DNA of 64,000 nt from Sphingomonas sp. Leaf242 (GTDB lineage: Bacteria > Pseudomonadota > Alphaproteobacteria > Sphingomonadales > Sphingomonadaceae), in assembly GCF_001422045.1 (NCBI RefSeq), contig NZ_LMLW01000001.1:8972-72971 (forward strand), written 5' to 3'. This document shows, one piece after another, positions 26,742-35,682 of the stretch. Both the position numbers and the translations under genes were made by a program. Under the pieces are notes generated by a model. It was given only the letters and a program-made list of their open reading frames with translations. It was not told the DNA's origin and made no database searches. The number at the start of each line of letters is the position of its first letter. Position 1 is the stretch's first letter.

Positions 26742-27623
26742 CTACTTTAGTGGCAGGAACAATTCCGCGACCGCCTCATGCTCCGGCACCTCCGGGAAGA
26801 AGGCGACGCGCTGGCAGTAGAGTGGAAAATCTCGTGCCTCCTCGCCGCTGGCGGGTAGCCAATCGCGGTAGAGGTATAGCGCGGCCAGCTCCAGATTGTC
26901 GGTGTTGCCGACGACGCGCAGCACCGCGCAGCGTCCGCCGGGGATGGTGTCGGCTTCGATCCGCTCGCCGTTTGCCTCGATCGGTCGATCGGTGCCGACG
27001 CATAGGTCCATGCGATACTGGGCCGGGGGCGTCGTGCGCGGATCGGAGTGGAAAACGTTGAATGTCGGGCTAACCGTCGGCGACAGGCCGGTTGCCTTCC
27101 GCCAACCGATGAACCGCTGAATGGTAGCGCCGATTGTTACCGGGTCGCCGCGATGCTCCATGATCGCCACAGGGGTCGGGGCTACGTCGCGGATCGTCAC
27201 ATCGTTGGGTGTGTAGGTGGTCTGCATGAGCTTGCTCCTCGCGTTGTTGAGAGGCCCGAAGGCCGCAAGCCACGGTTCCCAATCGGGAGCCTTCCTAAAC
27301 GACGACGGCGATTGCCCGACCCGTTGCCGGAAGGCGCGGGCAAAGGCATCCGGGGCGTCGTATCCGGCGTCCATTGCTATTTCAGTGATACTCTGCGCGT
27401 CCCTGTAAACCAGCCGATAGGATGCACGCTTCATGCGGGCGAGCTGGACGTAGCGATGCACGGATAGCCCGAAGGTCGCCGTGAACTGCCGGTGGAAGTG
27501 GAATTTCGAAAAGGCCGCGACGCCGCTCATCGCATCTAGGTCTAGGTCATCGTCCAAATGCTGGTCGATGTGATCTAGTACCCGCTGCATCCGGGCACGG
27601 TAATTGGGAAGCGCCGCCTTCAT
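26742..27623 (-). CDS. AraC-family regulator with GyrI-like effector domain
   Basis: The product is 293 aa with a strong ribosome site (AGGAGG) before the ATG. Two helix-turn-helix units occupy residues 8-110 (FSKFHFHRQFTATFGLSVHR and ITEIAMDAGYDAPDAFARAF). Residues ~135-293 are a GyrI-like/SHV domain that binds small hydrophobic molecules in regulators such as Rob and BmrR. It probably senses a toxic amphipathic compound and activates efflux or detoxification genes; the targets are not evident here. Confidence 0.92.
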   Translation of the reverse strand: MKAALPNYRARMQRVLDHIDQHLDDDLDLDAMSGVAAFSKFHFHRQFTATFGLSVHRYVQLARMKRASYRLVYRDAQSITEIAMDAGYDAPDAFARAFRQRVGQSPSSFRKAPDWEPWLAAFGPLNNARSKLMQTTYTPNDVTIRDVAPTPVAIMEHRGDPVTIGATIQRFIGWRKATGLSPTVSPTFNVFHSDPRTTPPAQYRMDLCVGTDRPIEANGERIEADTIPGGRCAVLRVVGNTDNLELAALYLYRDWLPASGEEARDFPLYCQRVAFFPEVPEHEAVAELFLPLK

Positions 27624-27960
27624 CGTCCTGTCCTCCTTGGCGTCGCTATCTAGGCGCTCCCGGATCTGACGCGCTCGACCGATCTTGCGGTTCTAGCAAG
27701 GCTCGCAGTCTTTCCCGCAAAGGACCGACGATCGAGACGGGGAGGTCATTCTCGGAATTGATCCTAATCGGGAAATTGAGCTTGCCGTCGGGTAGGGGGA
27801 ATGCGTGCGCCAATAGCCCGCCTAGACATGAACGAAGGGCCGAAATTGGGGAGCTGAAATTACCCCGTGAACGTCCACAATGGGGTCCAGCCTGCTGCCG
27901 CAATTTCAAACGACAGGTTACTAAGTACGCTGTTTCGAGATCAGATGACCCGCGCTCGCT
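27624..27960. other. Intergenic region
   Basis: About 340 bases between the regulator's promoter side and the small DUF5818-like gene. The minus-strand frame at 27646-27909 has no ribosome site and no resemblance to a family, so I do not call it. Confidence 0.45.
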
Positions 27961-28161
27961 TTATGCCGGCGCGACGCCGTCGGCGCTGACCAGTTCGGCG
28001 CCCACGAGTGTGCCGACGAGCCTTACCCGCTTCTCAACCAGGTCCACGGGCGTACGCTGAAGTTCCAGCTGATAGCGCCCGCCTGCGTCCCGGCGCAGGC
28101 AGAAGGCACCACCATCGCGTGACAAAGTGCCCGTTTCGTCAATTCGGGTTCCAATTTCCAT
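27961..28161 (-). CDS. Small DUF5818-like protein
   Basis: The product is 66 aa from the ATG at 28161, with AGGAAG 7 nt upstream. The sequence (GTRIDETGTLSRDGGAFCLR, then VEKRVRLVGTLVG) is a compact beta-barrel-like fold and matches, from memory, the DUF5818 family common in sphingomonads. Function is unknown. It lies 13 bases downstream of rpsU and is probably co-transcribed with it. Confidence 0.65.
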   Translation of the reverse strand: MEIGTRIDETGTLSRDGGAFCLRRDAGGRYQLELQRTPVDLVEKRVRLVGTLVGAELVSADGVAPA

Positions 28162-28174
28162 CGCCAGCTTCCTA

Positions 28175-28375
28175 TCAGCGATCACGTTCCTCGCGCTTGC
28201 GATCGGCTTTGCGCGCGCGACTGACGGCGGCTGCATGCTCCCGCGCGCGCTTCTCGGATGGCTTTTCATAATGGCGGCGCAGCTTCATCTCGCGATACAC
28301 ACCCTCGCGCTGCAGTTTCTTTTTCAACGCGCGCAAAGCTTGATCGACATTGTTATCGCGAACGGTGATCAACAT
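28175..28375 (-). CDS. rpsU: 30S ribosomal protein S21
   Basis: The product is 66 aa and starts [20 protein letters not shown], followed by [20 protein letters not shown], the diagnostic S21 sequence, with a very basic C-terminal tail. It is a small-subunit protein needed for base pairing between mRNA and the anti-Shine-Dalgarno sequence. Many alphaproteobacteria carry more than one copy, and the tail here ([20 protein letters not shown]) is somewhat unusual. It may form a two-gene unit with the downstream DUF5818-like gene. Confidence 0.95.
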   Translation of the reverse strand: MLITVRDNNVDQALRALKKKLQREGVYREMKLRRHYEKPSEKRAREHAAAVSRARKADRKREERDR

Positions 28376-28662
28376 GCGTGCGTGCCCTAGCTGTGTCTAT
28401 AATCTCGGCTAAGCTCGTTAACGGTGAGCGGGCCGGCTGCCAAGAGAGGCTGCATGTAAGCGGCATATGCTGCACGCAGAAAACGCTGTTGGGCGCCTCC
28501 TTTCGGAACGACGGCTTCAGTTTTCTTCATTCAATACGACTTCAGGATGATTGCACACCGATGATGAGTGGCGGAAGTTGGGAAGGCTAGGATGCGCCAC
28601 GAATGTCGGCTTATGGGTCGATCTGTTGCGCACTATGCCGCTGGGTCATGTTGTTCGAAGCG

Positions 28663-29805
28663 CTAAGCTCGCGGAAGGGTCATGCGAAATATGGTGCCGG
28701 GGCCGTTCACGAGCGTGAGGCTCCCGCCGTGAGCTAGCGCAATTTGTCGCGCGAGACTGAGGCCGATGCCGTTACCGTCTGGCTTGGTCGTATGAAACGG
28801 CCGGAAGACTAGCGTGGAACTAGCCGGGGCGATACCTGCGCCATTGTCTACGACATCGATAACGAGCTGGGCTTTTACATGGTTTATCGACAGGCTGACC
28901 CGCGCGTCGCTCGATCGCGCCGCTTCTGCCGCATTCTGTAGTAGAGCCCAAAGCGCCTGATCGATCTGATCGCGGTCAAACGACCATGTGAGACCGTCGT
29001 CAACCTCGACCCAAAGCGTGATATCCGGCCAGCGTCCGGCACTTAGCCGCGCGAGATCGTCCGCCATCTCGCGAAGGTTCGTCGGCCTCAGTATAGGGCC
29101 GGGTAGGCGGGCTAGCGCACGATAGGCTTCGGTGAAGCGCTGCAATCCCTCCGCCCGACGGGCCAGCGTGCCGAGAATCTCACGCAGGAGGTCAAGATCG
29201 ACGCCCGGCCGGTCGATAGCCGTCACCCCACTTTCGGCAAGCGAGGCGATCGGCGCCAGGCCGTTGAGCAATTCGTGGCCCAGCACCTGGATCATTTCGG
29301 TGGTCGCTCGCGCTTCGGCCACGCGCTCTTCCTGTTCGATATCGATCAAGGCGGCGACGGCGCGATGGTCCGAGACGATGACGCGGTCGATCCGCCAGCG
29401 TCGGCCTTCGTGGCTCAGATGGCTCACACCTAGCTGGGAGAGCGCGGCAGGGATTGGGAGGATGCGGTCGTCGGTCGCGAACAGCGTGCGGGCGGCACGG
29501 TTGAGAGCCCGAGCTGCGTTGCCCTCAATGGCGAGCAGAGGAGTCGGCGCGGCGTCGAGCAGGACGAGCAAGACCAAAGCGTCGGCGTCCGCTTCGGTTG
29601 CCGTCGATGGCTGGGGAGCGGCCCGCGGACGCATTACCGCCCACCAGACGAGCGTCCCCAGCCACGCGGCGATCAGCGTTGCGCCCGTCAGCAGGCCCCA
29701 CAGGCCGATCCGCCATGCCGTCGCTCCGGCGATTCCAGACGCGACGAGACCGAGGCTTGCGAAGATCGCGGAAAGGCTCCTGCTCGCAGGCAGTCTAAAG
29801 CCCAT
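28663..29805 (-). CDS. Membrane sensor histidine kinase, NtrY/PrsK-like
   Basis: The product is about 380 aa from the ATG at 29805, which overlaps the response-regulator stop by 11 bases. Two N-terminal transmembrane helices (around 15-55) are followed by a PAS-like region, an H-box VLGHELLNGLAPIASL around residue 175, and an ATPase domain with N-box LLQNAAEAA, G1 DNGAGIAP and G2 GNGIGLSLARQIA. It should autophosphorylate and pass phosphate to the adjacent regulator. The pair is divergent from an export operon, its probable target. The input signal is unknown. Confidence 0.88.
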   Translation of the reverse strand: MGFRLPASRSLSAIFASLGLVASGIAGATAWRIGLWGLLTGATLIAAWLGTLVWWAVMRPRAAPQPSTATEADADALVLLVLLDAAPTPLLAIEGNAARALNRAARTLFATDDRILPIPAALSQLGVSHLSHEGRRWRIDRVIVSDHRAVAALIDIEQEERVAEARATTEMIQVLGHELLNGLAPIASLAESGVTAIDRPGVDLDLLREILGTLARRAEGLQRFTEAYRALARLPGPILRPTNLREMADDLARLSAGRWPDITLWVEVDDGLTWSFDRDQIDQALWALLQNAAEAARSSDARVSLSINHVKAQLVIDVVDNGAGIAPASSTLVFRPFHTTKPDGNGIGLSLARQIALAHGGSLTLVNGPGTIFRMTLPRA

Positions 29806-31015
29806 AGCGCGCCATGCGACGATACAGCGCGCCTCGGCTAAGCCCGAGCGCGGTGGCAGCATGGGTAACATTGTGGCGATGCTCGCGCAGCGCCGCCTCG
29901 ATCAGCGTCCGTTCGGCATCGGTCAGATCGAACGCTGCGTCGGATACGCCGGCCGCGATCTGCGCATCGGCCGTCGGGGGAGCGAGTATCGCTGCGTCGA
30001 TGATGCCGCCATCCGACAGAAGCACGGCGCGCTCGACGGTAAGTGCCAGCCCGCGCACATCGTCGGGCCACACGGTCGCGCGGATCGCGGCCACGGCTGT
30101 TTCGCTCAACGTCGGCTCTGGCTGACCGAACCGGTCCGCAGCAACGCGGGCGAAATGCCGAGCTAGTAATACGGCATCGTCCTCGCGAGCGGCGAGCGGC
30201 GGTACGCTGACTTCAACGGTGCAGAGCCGCCGCCGCAGCGCCGGCGTCAGCGGAAACACGGTCTTGGCAATCGCGATGCAGCGCACGCCGGGCGGGATGC
30301 GGTCGATCAATCGCGATTGGGCGACCGTGTCGAGCTGGTCGGGATGGCGTAGGATGGCGGTGCCTTTGGCATCGTCGAGCCGTACCCATGCTGCCCCGTC
30401 GCGCAGGTCGATCCGCATCGGCGCGGTATCGGCATGCGGCGACGCGGCGTGGATCGCGAGCGCCGTCAGCGTCCGGCCACTGCCTGGGGCACCTGTGACG
30501 GTGACCCCTGCCGGAGTCGGAGCGATCCGGCGAACGAGGTCGCGCAGCCGGTGCATCGCTGCGCTTTCGCCGAGCAACCGCGCCGGCTCGTCGCTGTTGG
30601 CAGAGCGGGGCGTGCCCGTGCTGACGGTCGCGCCACGAGCGATGGCGCCCTCGACCTTGGCAATCAGCTCGGCGTTGCGCCACGGCTTCATCAGAAAATC
30701 GCTTGCGCCGGCCTGCATCGCCGCGACCGCGATCCGTATGCCGCTATGGGCGGTGATGATCACGACGCGGGCGTTCGGATCGTCGGACATGATGCGAGCG
30801 AGGCAGGCCATCCCTTCGCTGCCGCTCGATTCACCTGCGCTGAAATTCATGTCGAGCAGGATGGCATCGTAACCGCACGCAGCGAGCCGAGAGAAGGCGT
30901 CTTCCGGCGTGGTCGCGACATCCAGCCGGTGTCCTGCCATGCGGAATACGATCTCCATTGCCCGAGCCACCGCCTGGTTGTCGTCGACCAGCAGGATGGT
31001 GGCGACACTTGACAT
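29795..31015 (-). CDS. NtrC-type response regulator with degenerate AAA+ domain
   Basis: The product is about 406 aa from the ATG at 31015 (frame open to 31099). The receiver domain spans ~5-120: ILLVDDNQ, phospho-Asp in ILLDMN, Thr in IITAHS, Lys in FLMKPW. The central AAA+ domain is eroded: the Walker A Lys is Arg (GAPGSGRT) and no GAFTGA sigma-54 loop is visible. A Fis-type helix-turn-helix ends the protein (HAATALGLSRGALYRRMARY). Such regulators usually act without sigma-54. It is coupled to the kinase gene downstream. Confidence 0.87.
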   Translation of the reverse strand: MSSVATILLVDDNQAVARAMEIVFRMAGHRLDVATTPEDAFSRLAACGYDAILLDMNFSAGESSGSEGMACLARIMSDDPNARVVIITAHSGIRIAVAAMQAGASDFLMKPWRNAELIAKVEGAIARGATVSTGTPRSANSDEPARLLGESAAMHRLRDLVRRIAPTPAGVTVTGAPGSGRTLTALAIHAASPHADTAPMRIDLRDGAAWVRLDDAKGTAILRHPDQLDTVAQSRLIDRIPPGVRCIAIAKTVFPLTPALRRRLCTVEVSVPPLAAREDDAVLLARHFARVAADRFGQPEPTLSETAVAAIRATVWPDDVRGLALTVERAVLLSDGGIIDAAILAPPTADAQIAAGVSDAAFDLTDAERTLIEAALREHRHNVTHAATALGLSRGALYRRMARYGL

Positions 31016-31023
31016 GGCCTCGA

Positions 31024-31043
31024 ACCGTCCATTGGTGGACGGT
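31024..31043. promoter_or_regulatory. Inverted repeat in divergent promoter (probable regulator site)
   Basis: Arms ACCGTCCA (31024-31031) and TGGACGGT (31036-31043) flank TTGG; a further GGTCCGTCC follows. The site lies just upstream of the preferred regulator start and about 100 bases upstream of the export operon. It is probably the binding site of the adjacent response regulator. Confidence 0.5.
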
Positions 31044-31141
31044 CCGTCCATTTTCGAACGGCCGCCCGGTGGGGCAATCATGTTAAGAGGCTGATCCATA
31101 ACGATTTAGTCTTTCGGCCGGTGATCGGCGACACTGGCGCC

Positions 31142-32437
31142 ATGATGCCCGAACAGCCCGTACACGCAACTGCTTCTGCCAGCCCATCCGCGGGCGCGGC
31201 AATGGACCGCCGGGTCGACCGGCATGCGACGCCTCGGTGGCGTAACCCGCGCGTGCTGATCGCGGTGGCGCTCATCGTTGCTGCGGGCTTGGTGTGGCGG
31301 TTCCTGCCGGCCAGCGGATCGACCGATATGGCTGCGTCCGAGGTCGAGACCGGCATCGTCGAGCGTGCACCGTTCGCCGACTATTTGCCGGTGCGCGCCT
31401 CCGTTGCGCCGCGCGTCACGACGCTGGTCGGCGTGTTGTCGGGCGGACAGGTCGAAAAGCTGTTCGTACAGGACGGTTCGATGGTCGCCGAAGGCCAGCC
31501 GCTCGCGACGGTCGCCAACCCGGCGCTCAAGCTCGACGTGCTGACCCGCGAGGCACAGATCGCGAGCCAGCTCGGCAGTGTCGCGGGTGAGAATCTGGGG
31601 ATCGAGCGTAACCGCCTCGATCGCGCTGGCCAGATCGCACAGGCGAACTACGACCTGATCAAGGCGCGTCGCGAACTGGGGATTCGCCAGCAGCTGCATG
31701 ACAAGGGCTTTGTGTCAGATGCGGGGGTGCGGAGCTTCGTAGAGGAGGCTGCGTACCAGGAAAAGCGCCTCGCGCAGTTGCAGTCCGGCGGCGCGGCGGA
31801 GGCGCGGATCACGGCCACGCAGGGCCAACGGCTCGACGATACGCGCGGTCGGTTGGAAAGCAACCTGTCGGCGGTGCGTGCCGGTCTGGATGCACTGGTG
31901 ATTCGTGCGCCGGCGGGTGGGCGGTTGACCAACTTCACGATCCAGCCGGGCCAGACGCTCAAGGCTGGTGACCCTGCGGGGCAGATCGACAGCGAAGGCT
32001 CGTGGAAGCTCGAAGCGGACGTCGACGAATACTATGTCGGGCGCGTCGCGGTGGGGCAGACGGCGACGGCGGGCGACGCACGGCTGCGCGTGTCGAAGGT
32101 GTTGCCGGCGGTGAAGGACGGGCGTTTCCGCGTCGAACTGACGTTCGTGTCGGCCCCGCCGGCCGGGCTCAACCGCGGCCAGACGCTCGACAGCCGTATC
32201 ACGCTGGGAAGCACCGCCCCCGCACTCGTCGCGCCGGTCGGCGGCTGGCTGGAATCGGGCGGCGGCGCGTCCGTCTTCGTGTTCGACGCCGACGGCCGTC
32301 ACGCCCGCCGCCAGGCGGTCAAGACCGGTCGGCGCAATCCCGAACAGGTCGAGATCCTGTCCGGCGTGGCCACCGGCGATCGCATCGTCACCTCCAGTAC
32401 CGCGACCGTGAAGGGCGACATCCTCAACCTCCGCTAG
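31142..32437 (+). CDS. Periplasmic adaptor (membrane-fusion protein) of ABC exporter
   Basis: The product is about 431 aa from the ATG at 31142; GTG 31121 and ATG 31202 are alternatives. One N-terminal transmembrane helix (~35-55) is followed by a barrel-sandwich hybrid (GGQVEKLFVQDGSMVAEGQP), a long coiled-coil hairpin (~130-250), the return half (APAGGRLTNFTIQPGQTLKA) and a beta-barrel. It links an inner-membrane MacB-like pump to an outer-membrane channel. It is the first gene of the operon adaptor-ATPase-permease-permease-channel. Confidence 0.88.
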   Translation: MMPEQPVHATASASPSAGAAMDRRVDRHATPRWRNPRVLIAVALIVAAGLVWRFLPASGSTDMAASEVETGIVERAPFADYLPVRASVAPRVTTLVGVLSGGQVEKLFVQDGSMVAEGQPLATVANPALKLDVLTREAQIASQLGSVAGENLGIERNRLDRAGQIAQANYDLIKARRELGIRQQLHDKGFVSDAGVRSFVEEAAYQEKRLAQLQSGGAAEARITATQGQRLDDTRGRLESNLSAVRAGLDALVIRAPAGGRLTNFTIQPGQTLKAGDPAGQIDSEGSWKLEADVDEYYVGRVAVGQTATAGDARLRVSKVLPAVKDGRFRVELTFVSAPPAGLNRGQTLDSRITLGSTAPALVAPVGGWLESGGGASVFVFDADGRHARRQAVKTGRRNPEQVEILSGVATGDRIVTSSTATVKGDILNLR

Positions 32438-32460
32438 ACCCATCCTCCGAAAGGCTTCCC

Positions 32461-33171
32461 GTGATCCATCTTGAGAATATCCAGCGCCGCTACGTCTCCG
32501 ACGAGGTCGAGACGACCGCGCTCGCCGATATCGACCTGCACGTCGAGGCGGGCGAGTTCGTCGCGATCATGGGCCCGTCGGGGTGTGGCAAGTCGACTCT
32601 GCTCAATACGCTCGGCACCGTCGATCGTCCGACGGGGGGCAAGTATCTGTTCGACGATCGCGATCTCGCCGCGCTCGACGAGAAGGCACTGGCGCAGTTC
32701 CGCGGCGCCACGCTCGGTTTCGTGTTTCAGAGCTTCAACCTGATCGACGAATTGACGATCGAGGAGAACGTCGCGCTCGGGCTCGCCTATCGCAAGGATG
32801 ATGGCGGCAAGAAGAGCGGGGCTGGCAAGGGGATTGGGGACCGGCGGGCGCGGGTCGCCGCTGCGATGGACAAGGTCGGCATCGCCCACCGTGCACGGCA
32901 TTATCCGCACCAACTGTCGGGCGGGCAGCAGCAACGCGCCGCGATCGCCCGCGCGATCGTCGGAGCGCCCAAGCTGATCCTCGCCGACGAGCCGACCGGC
33001 AACCTCGACACCGCCAATGGCGAGCAGGTGATGAATATCCTCGCCGGACTGAATGACGAGGGCGCGACGATCATCATGGTCACGCATTCGCCTAGCCACG
33101 CAGACATGGCGAAGCGGCGCATCGACATGCTCGACGGCCGAATCGTCGCGTCCGCCGCGCGCGTGATCTGA
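32461..33171 (+). CDS. ABC transporter ATP-binding protein, LolD/MacB-like
   Basis: The product is 236 aa from the GTG at 32461. Walker A GPSGCGKST, Q-loop VFQSFNLIDELT, signature LSGGQQQRAAIARAIV, Walker B LILADEPTGNLD and a switch His (MVTHSP) are all present. It energises the two FtsX-type permeases encoded next. The insertion of about 15 Gly/Lys-rich residues around 115-130 is a small peculiarity. Confidence 0.93.
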   Translation: MIHLENIQRRYVSDEVETTALADIDLHVEAGEFVAIMGPSGCGKSTLLNTLGTVDRPTGGKYLFDDRDLAALDEKALAQFRGATLGFVFQSFNLIDELTIEENVALGLAYRKDDGGKKSGAGKGIGDRRARVAAAMDKVGIAHRARHYPHQLSGGQQQRAAIARAIVGAPKLILADEPTGNLDTANGEQVMNILAGLNDEGATIIMVTHSPSHADMAKRRIDMLDGRIVASAARVI

Positions 33172-33219
33172 GCCATCCCCTCGCTCGACCATCCCCTTGT
33201 TCGAAAGGTCCCGCGCGCG

Positions 33220-35646
33220 ATGAACCGTTTCGCCCTGCTCTCGCTCTACCGGTCGCTCACGCGTCACAAGCTGCATGCCGCGCTCAACATCGGCGGGCTC
33301 GCGGTTGGCATCGCCGTGTTCCTGGTTCTGAGCCTGTATGTCCGGTTCGAGACGAGCTTCGAGACGTGGTTGCCGCGACACCGGGGCATCTATGTCGTGC
33401 AAAGCGCGCTCCATCTGCCGGGCAACGCGTTCAACGGCGCCTATCCGGGAACCATGTCTGGCATGCTCGAACAGATGCGGCAGGATTTCCCCGGCCTCGT
33501 CGGCACGCGTATTCGCGGCGGCAAGGGCGGCGGCACCGTGTTGCGCGGCGACGACGCCACCAAGGAGGATGTCGCGCAGGTCGATGCGGCGTTCTTCGAC
33601 GTGTTCGACCTGCCGATGGTGCGCGGCGAGGGCGCGCGCGCGTTGGCCGATCCGGCCGCCGCGCTGGTCAGCCGCTCTGCCGCGCGCAAATTCTTTGGCA
33701 CCACCGATCCGCTCGGGCAGACGATCCGGATCGCGGTCGATGCACCCGCCAATTACCGCGTCGCGGGCGTGTTCGAGGATCTGCCGGCCAACACCGATCT
33801 CCACTTCTCGATCCTGCTGCCGATCCCGCGCACGCCGCCGCCCGCCGAATGGGCGTGGTATAAATGGGGCACCGCGTCGCTCTGGACCTATCTGCGTTTC
33901 GAGACGCCGGGTGCGGCACAGCGGTTTCAGCAGGCGCTGCCAGCCTTCATCAAACGCCATGCCGGGCAGGATCTCGGGCCGGCACCGACCGATATCTTCT
34001 CGCTGCCGCTGGTCCCGATCGCCGCCGCACATCTGCGACCGGTCGGCGAGGAGAGCGGGGGACGCAAGCTGACCGTTGCGACGCTCGGCATCGTCGGGGT
34101 GCTGACGCTCCTGATCGCGATCGTGAACTATGTGAACCTCGCCACCGCGCGGGCTAGCCTGCGCGCGCGCGAAGTGGCGATGCGCAAGGTGCTGGGCGCG
34201 GACCGGGCCGCGCTGATACGCCAGTTCCTCGGCGAGGCGATCGCTACCGCCGCGCTGGCCGCTTTGCTTGGCCTGATCCTCGCCGAACTCGGCCTGCCAC
34301 TCGTTAATGCGGCGGCGCGGCTGGCGCTCAAGATCCCCTATGCGCTGGTCGTGCCGTCGCTGGCGCTTGTGGTGCTGATCGTTGGTCTGCTCGCCGGGTT
34401 CTATCCCGCGCTGCTGTTGTCGCGTTATCCCGCCGCAACGGTACTGGCGTCGGCGCGCGCGCCGGGCGGGGGGCGCGCAGGAACGCGTCTGCGCGAGGCA
34501 CTGGTAGTGTTCCAGTTCGGCCTAGCGATCGCGTTCGTCACCGGCACGATGATCCTCGCTGCGCAGACCGCGCATGTCCGCAAGGCGGATCTCGGTTTCC
34601 GGCGCGATGGCCTGCTTACCGTTTCTTCGTTGCTGGACAAGGCGATCTGGCCGGCGCGCGCGACCGCGATCCTCGCGGCGATGCGCGCGCTGCCCGGTGT
34701 CGAGTCTGTCGGTGTCGGAGGCACCGGACCGGGCGGCGACGGTACCGCCAATATCGACGTGATCGACATGCCGGGACGCCCCCCGCCGGGCCTGTCGGTC
34801 GCCACGATCATTGCGGGCAAGGGCTTCTTCCGCACCTACGGCGTCACGCTACTTGCCGGACGTCTATTCGACGATGCCCACGGCGCGGACGATTCGAGCG
34901 ACTGGAAGGCGTGGCCGAAGGGGCGAAATATCGTCATCAACCGCAAGGCCGCGGCGGCGCTCGGCTTCCGCTCGCCGACCGAAGCGATCGGCAAAACGGT
35001 CGGCGGCGGCATGCCCCGCACGATCGTCGGCGTGATCGACCAGCTCCGCTTTTATGCGCCACGCGCACCCGACCAGGCGACGTATTACGTCTATTATCGC
35101 AATATGCCGCCGACACCCGTGGCGGCGATCCGCTACGCGGGCGATCGCAAGGCCGTCATGGACGCGGTGCGCGCGACATGGCGGAGGCTCGCGCCCGAGG
35201 TTCCGTTGTCGGTCGAGACTGCCGAACACCGGCTCGCGCCATTCTACGAGGCTGACGATCATGCTGCGCGGCTGTTCGGGATCGGCGCGGGGCTGGCGGT
35301 GCTGATCGCCTGTGGCGGGCTATGGGGCCTCGCCTCGTTCAACACGACGCGGCGGATCCGCGAGATCGGCATCAGGAAGACGCTCGGCGCGTCGTCCTCC
35401 GACATCGTCCGGCTGTTGATAGGCCAGTTCCTGCGGCCTGTGCTGATCGCCAATCTGGTCGCGTGGCCGCTAGCGTTCGTCGCGATGCGGACGTGGCTGG
35501 CCGGGTTCGATGACCGGATCGCGCTGTCGCCGATCTATTTCGTCGGCGCCAGCCTGCTCGCGCTCGCGATCGCGCTGATTACCATCGTCGGCCAGTCAGT
35601 CCGTGCCAGTCGTGCCGCGCCCGCCTGGGCCCTGCGCCATGACTGA
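33220..35646 (+). CDS. FtsX/MacB-type ABC permease (first of tandem pair)
   Basis: The product is 808 aa. It has the ~800-residue tandem layout: an N-terminal helix (~18-42), a periplasmic MacB core to ~280, three helices (~285-420), then a second unit with one helix, a periplasmic domain and three helices near the C-terminus (GLWGLASFNTTRRIREIGIR, KTLGASSSDIVRLL). MacB-like transporters use a mechanotransmission mechanism to push substrate through the outer channel. It is closely similar along its whole length to the next gene, so the two likely arose by tandem duplication and may form a heterodimer. Confidence 0.92.
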   Translation: MNRFALLSLYRSLTRHKLHAALNIGGLAVGIAVFLVLSLYVRFETSFETWLPRHRGIYVVQSALHLPGNAFNGAYPGTMSGMLEQMRQDFPGLVGTRIRGGKGGGTVLRGDDATKEDVAQVDAAFFDVFDLPMVRGEGARALADPAAALVSRSAARKFFGTTDPLGQTIRIAVDAPANYRVAGVFEDLPANTDLHFSILLPIPRTPPPAEWAWYKWGTASLWTYLRFETPGAAQRFQQALPAFIKRHAGQDLGPAPTDIFSLPLVPIAAAHLRPVGEESGGRKLTVATLGIVGVLTLLIAIVNYVNLATARASLRAREVAMRKVLGADRAALIRQFLGEAIATAALAALLGLILAELGLPLVNAAARLALKIPYALVVPSLALVVLIVGLLAGFYPALLLSRYPAATVLASARAPGGGRAGTRLREALVVFQFGLAIAFVTGTMILAAQTAHVRKADLGFRRDGLLTVSSLLDKAIWPARATAILAAMRALPGVESVGVGGTGPGGDGTANIDVIDMPGRPPPGLSVATIIAGKGFFRTYGVTLLAGRLFDDAHGADDSSDWKAWPKGRNIVINRKAAAALGFRSPTEAIGKTVGGGMPRTIVGVIDQLRFYAPRAPDQATYYVYYRNMPPTPVAAIRYAGDRKAVMDAVRATWRRLAPEVPLSVETAEHRLAPFYEADDHAARLFGIGAGLAVLIACGGLWGLASFNTTRRIREIGIRKTLGASSSDIVRLLIGQFLRPVLIANLVAWPLAFVAMRTWLAGFDDRIALSPIYFVGASLLALAIALITIVGQSVRASRAAPAWALRHD

Positions 35647-35682
35647 TTCCGTCGCCATCTCCTCTCGTTCGGATCATCCGCA

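Noticed and set aside
27646-27909. Minus-strand frame of 87 codons
   Set aside because: No ribosome site, no family and a composition like non-coding DNA.
11224-28621. Short similar stretch ATGTCGG-TTATGGG near 11224 and 28602
   Set aside because: About 15 matching bases in two non-coding places is too little to call a repeat family.
32434-34032. 532-codon minus-strand frame within the ABC operon
   Set aside because: It is antisense to the ATPase and first permease, which both show canonical motifs. High GC makes long spurious antisense frames common here.
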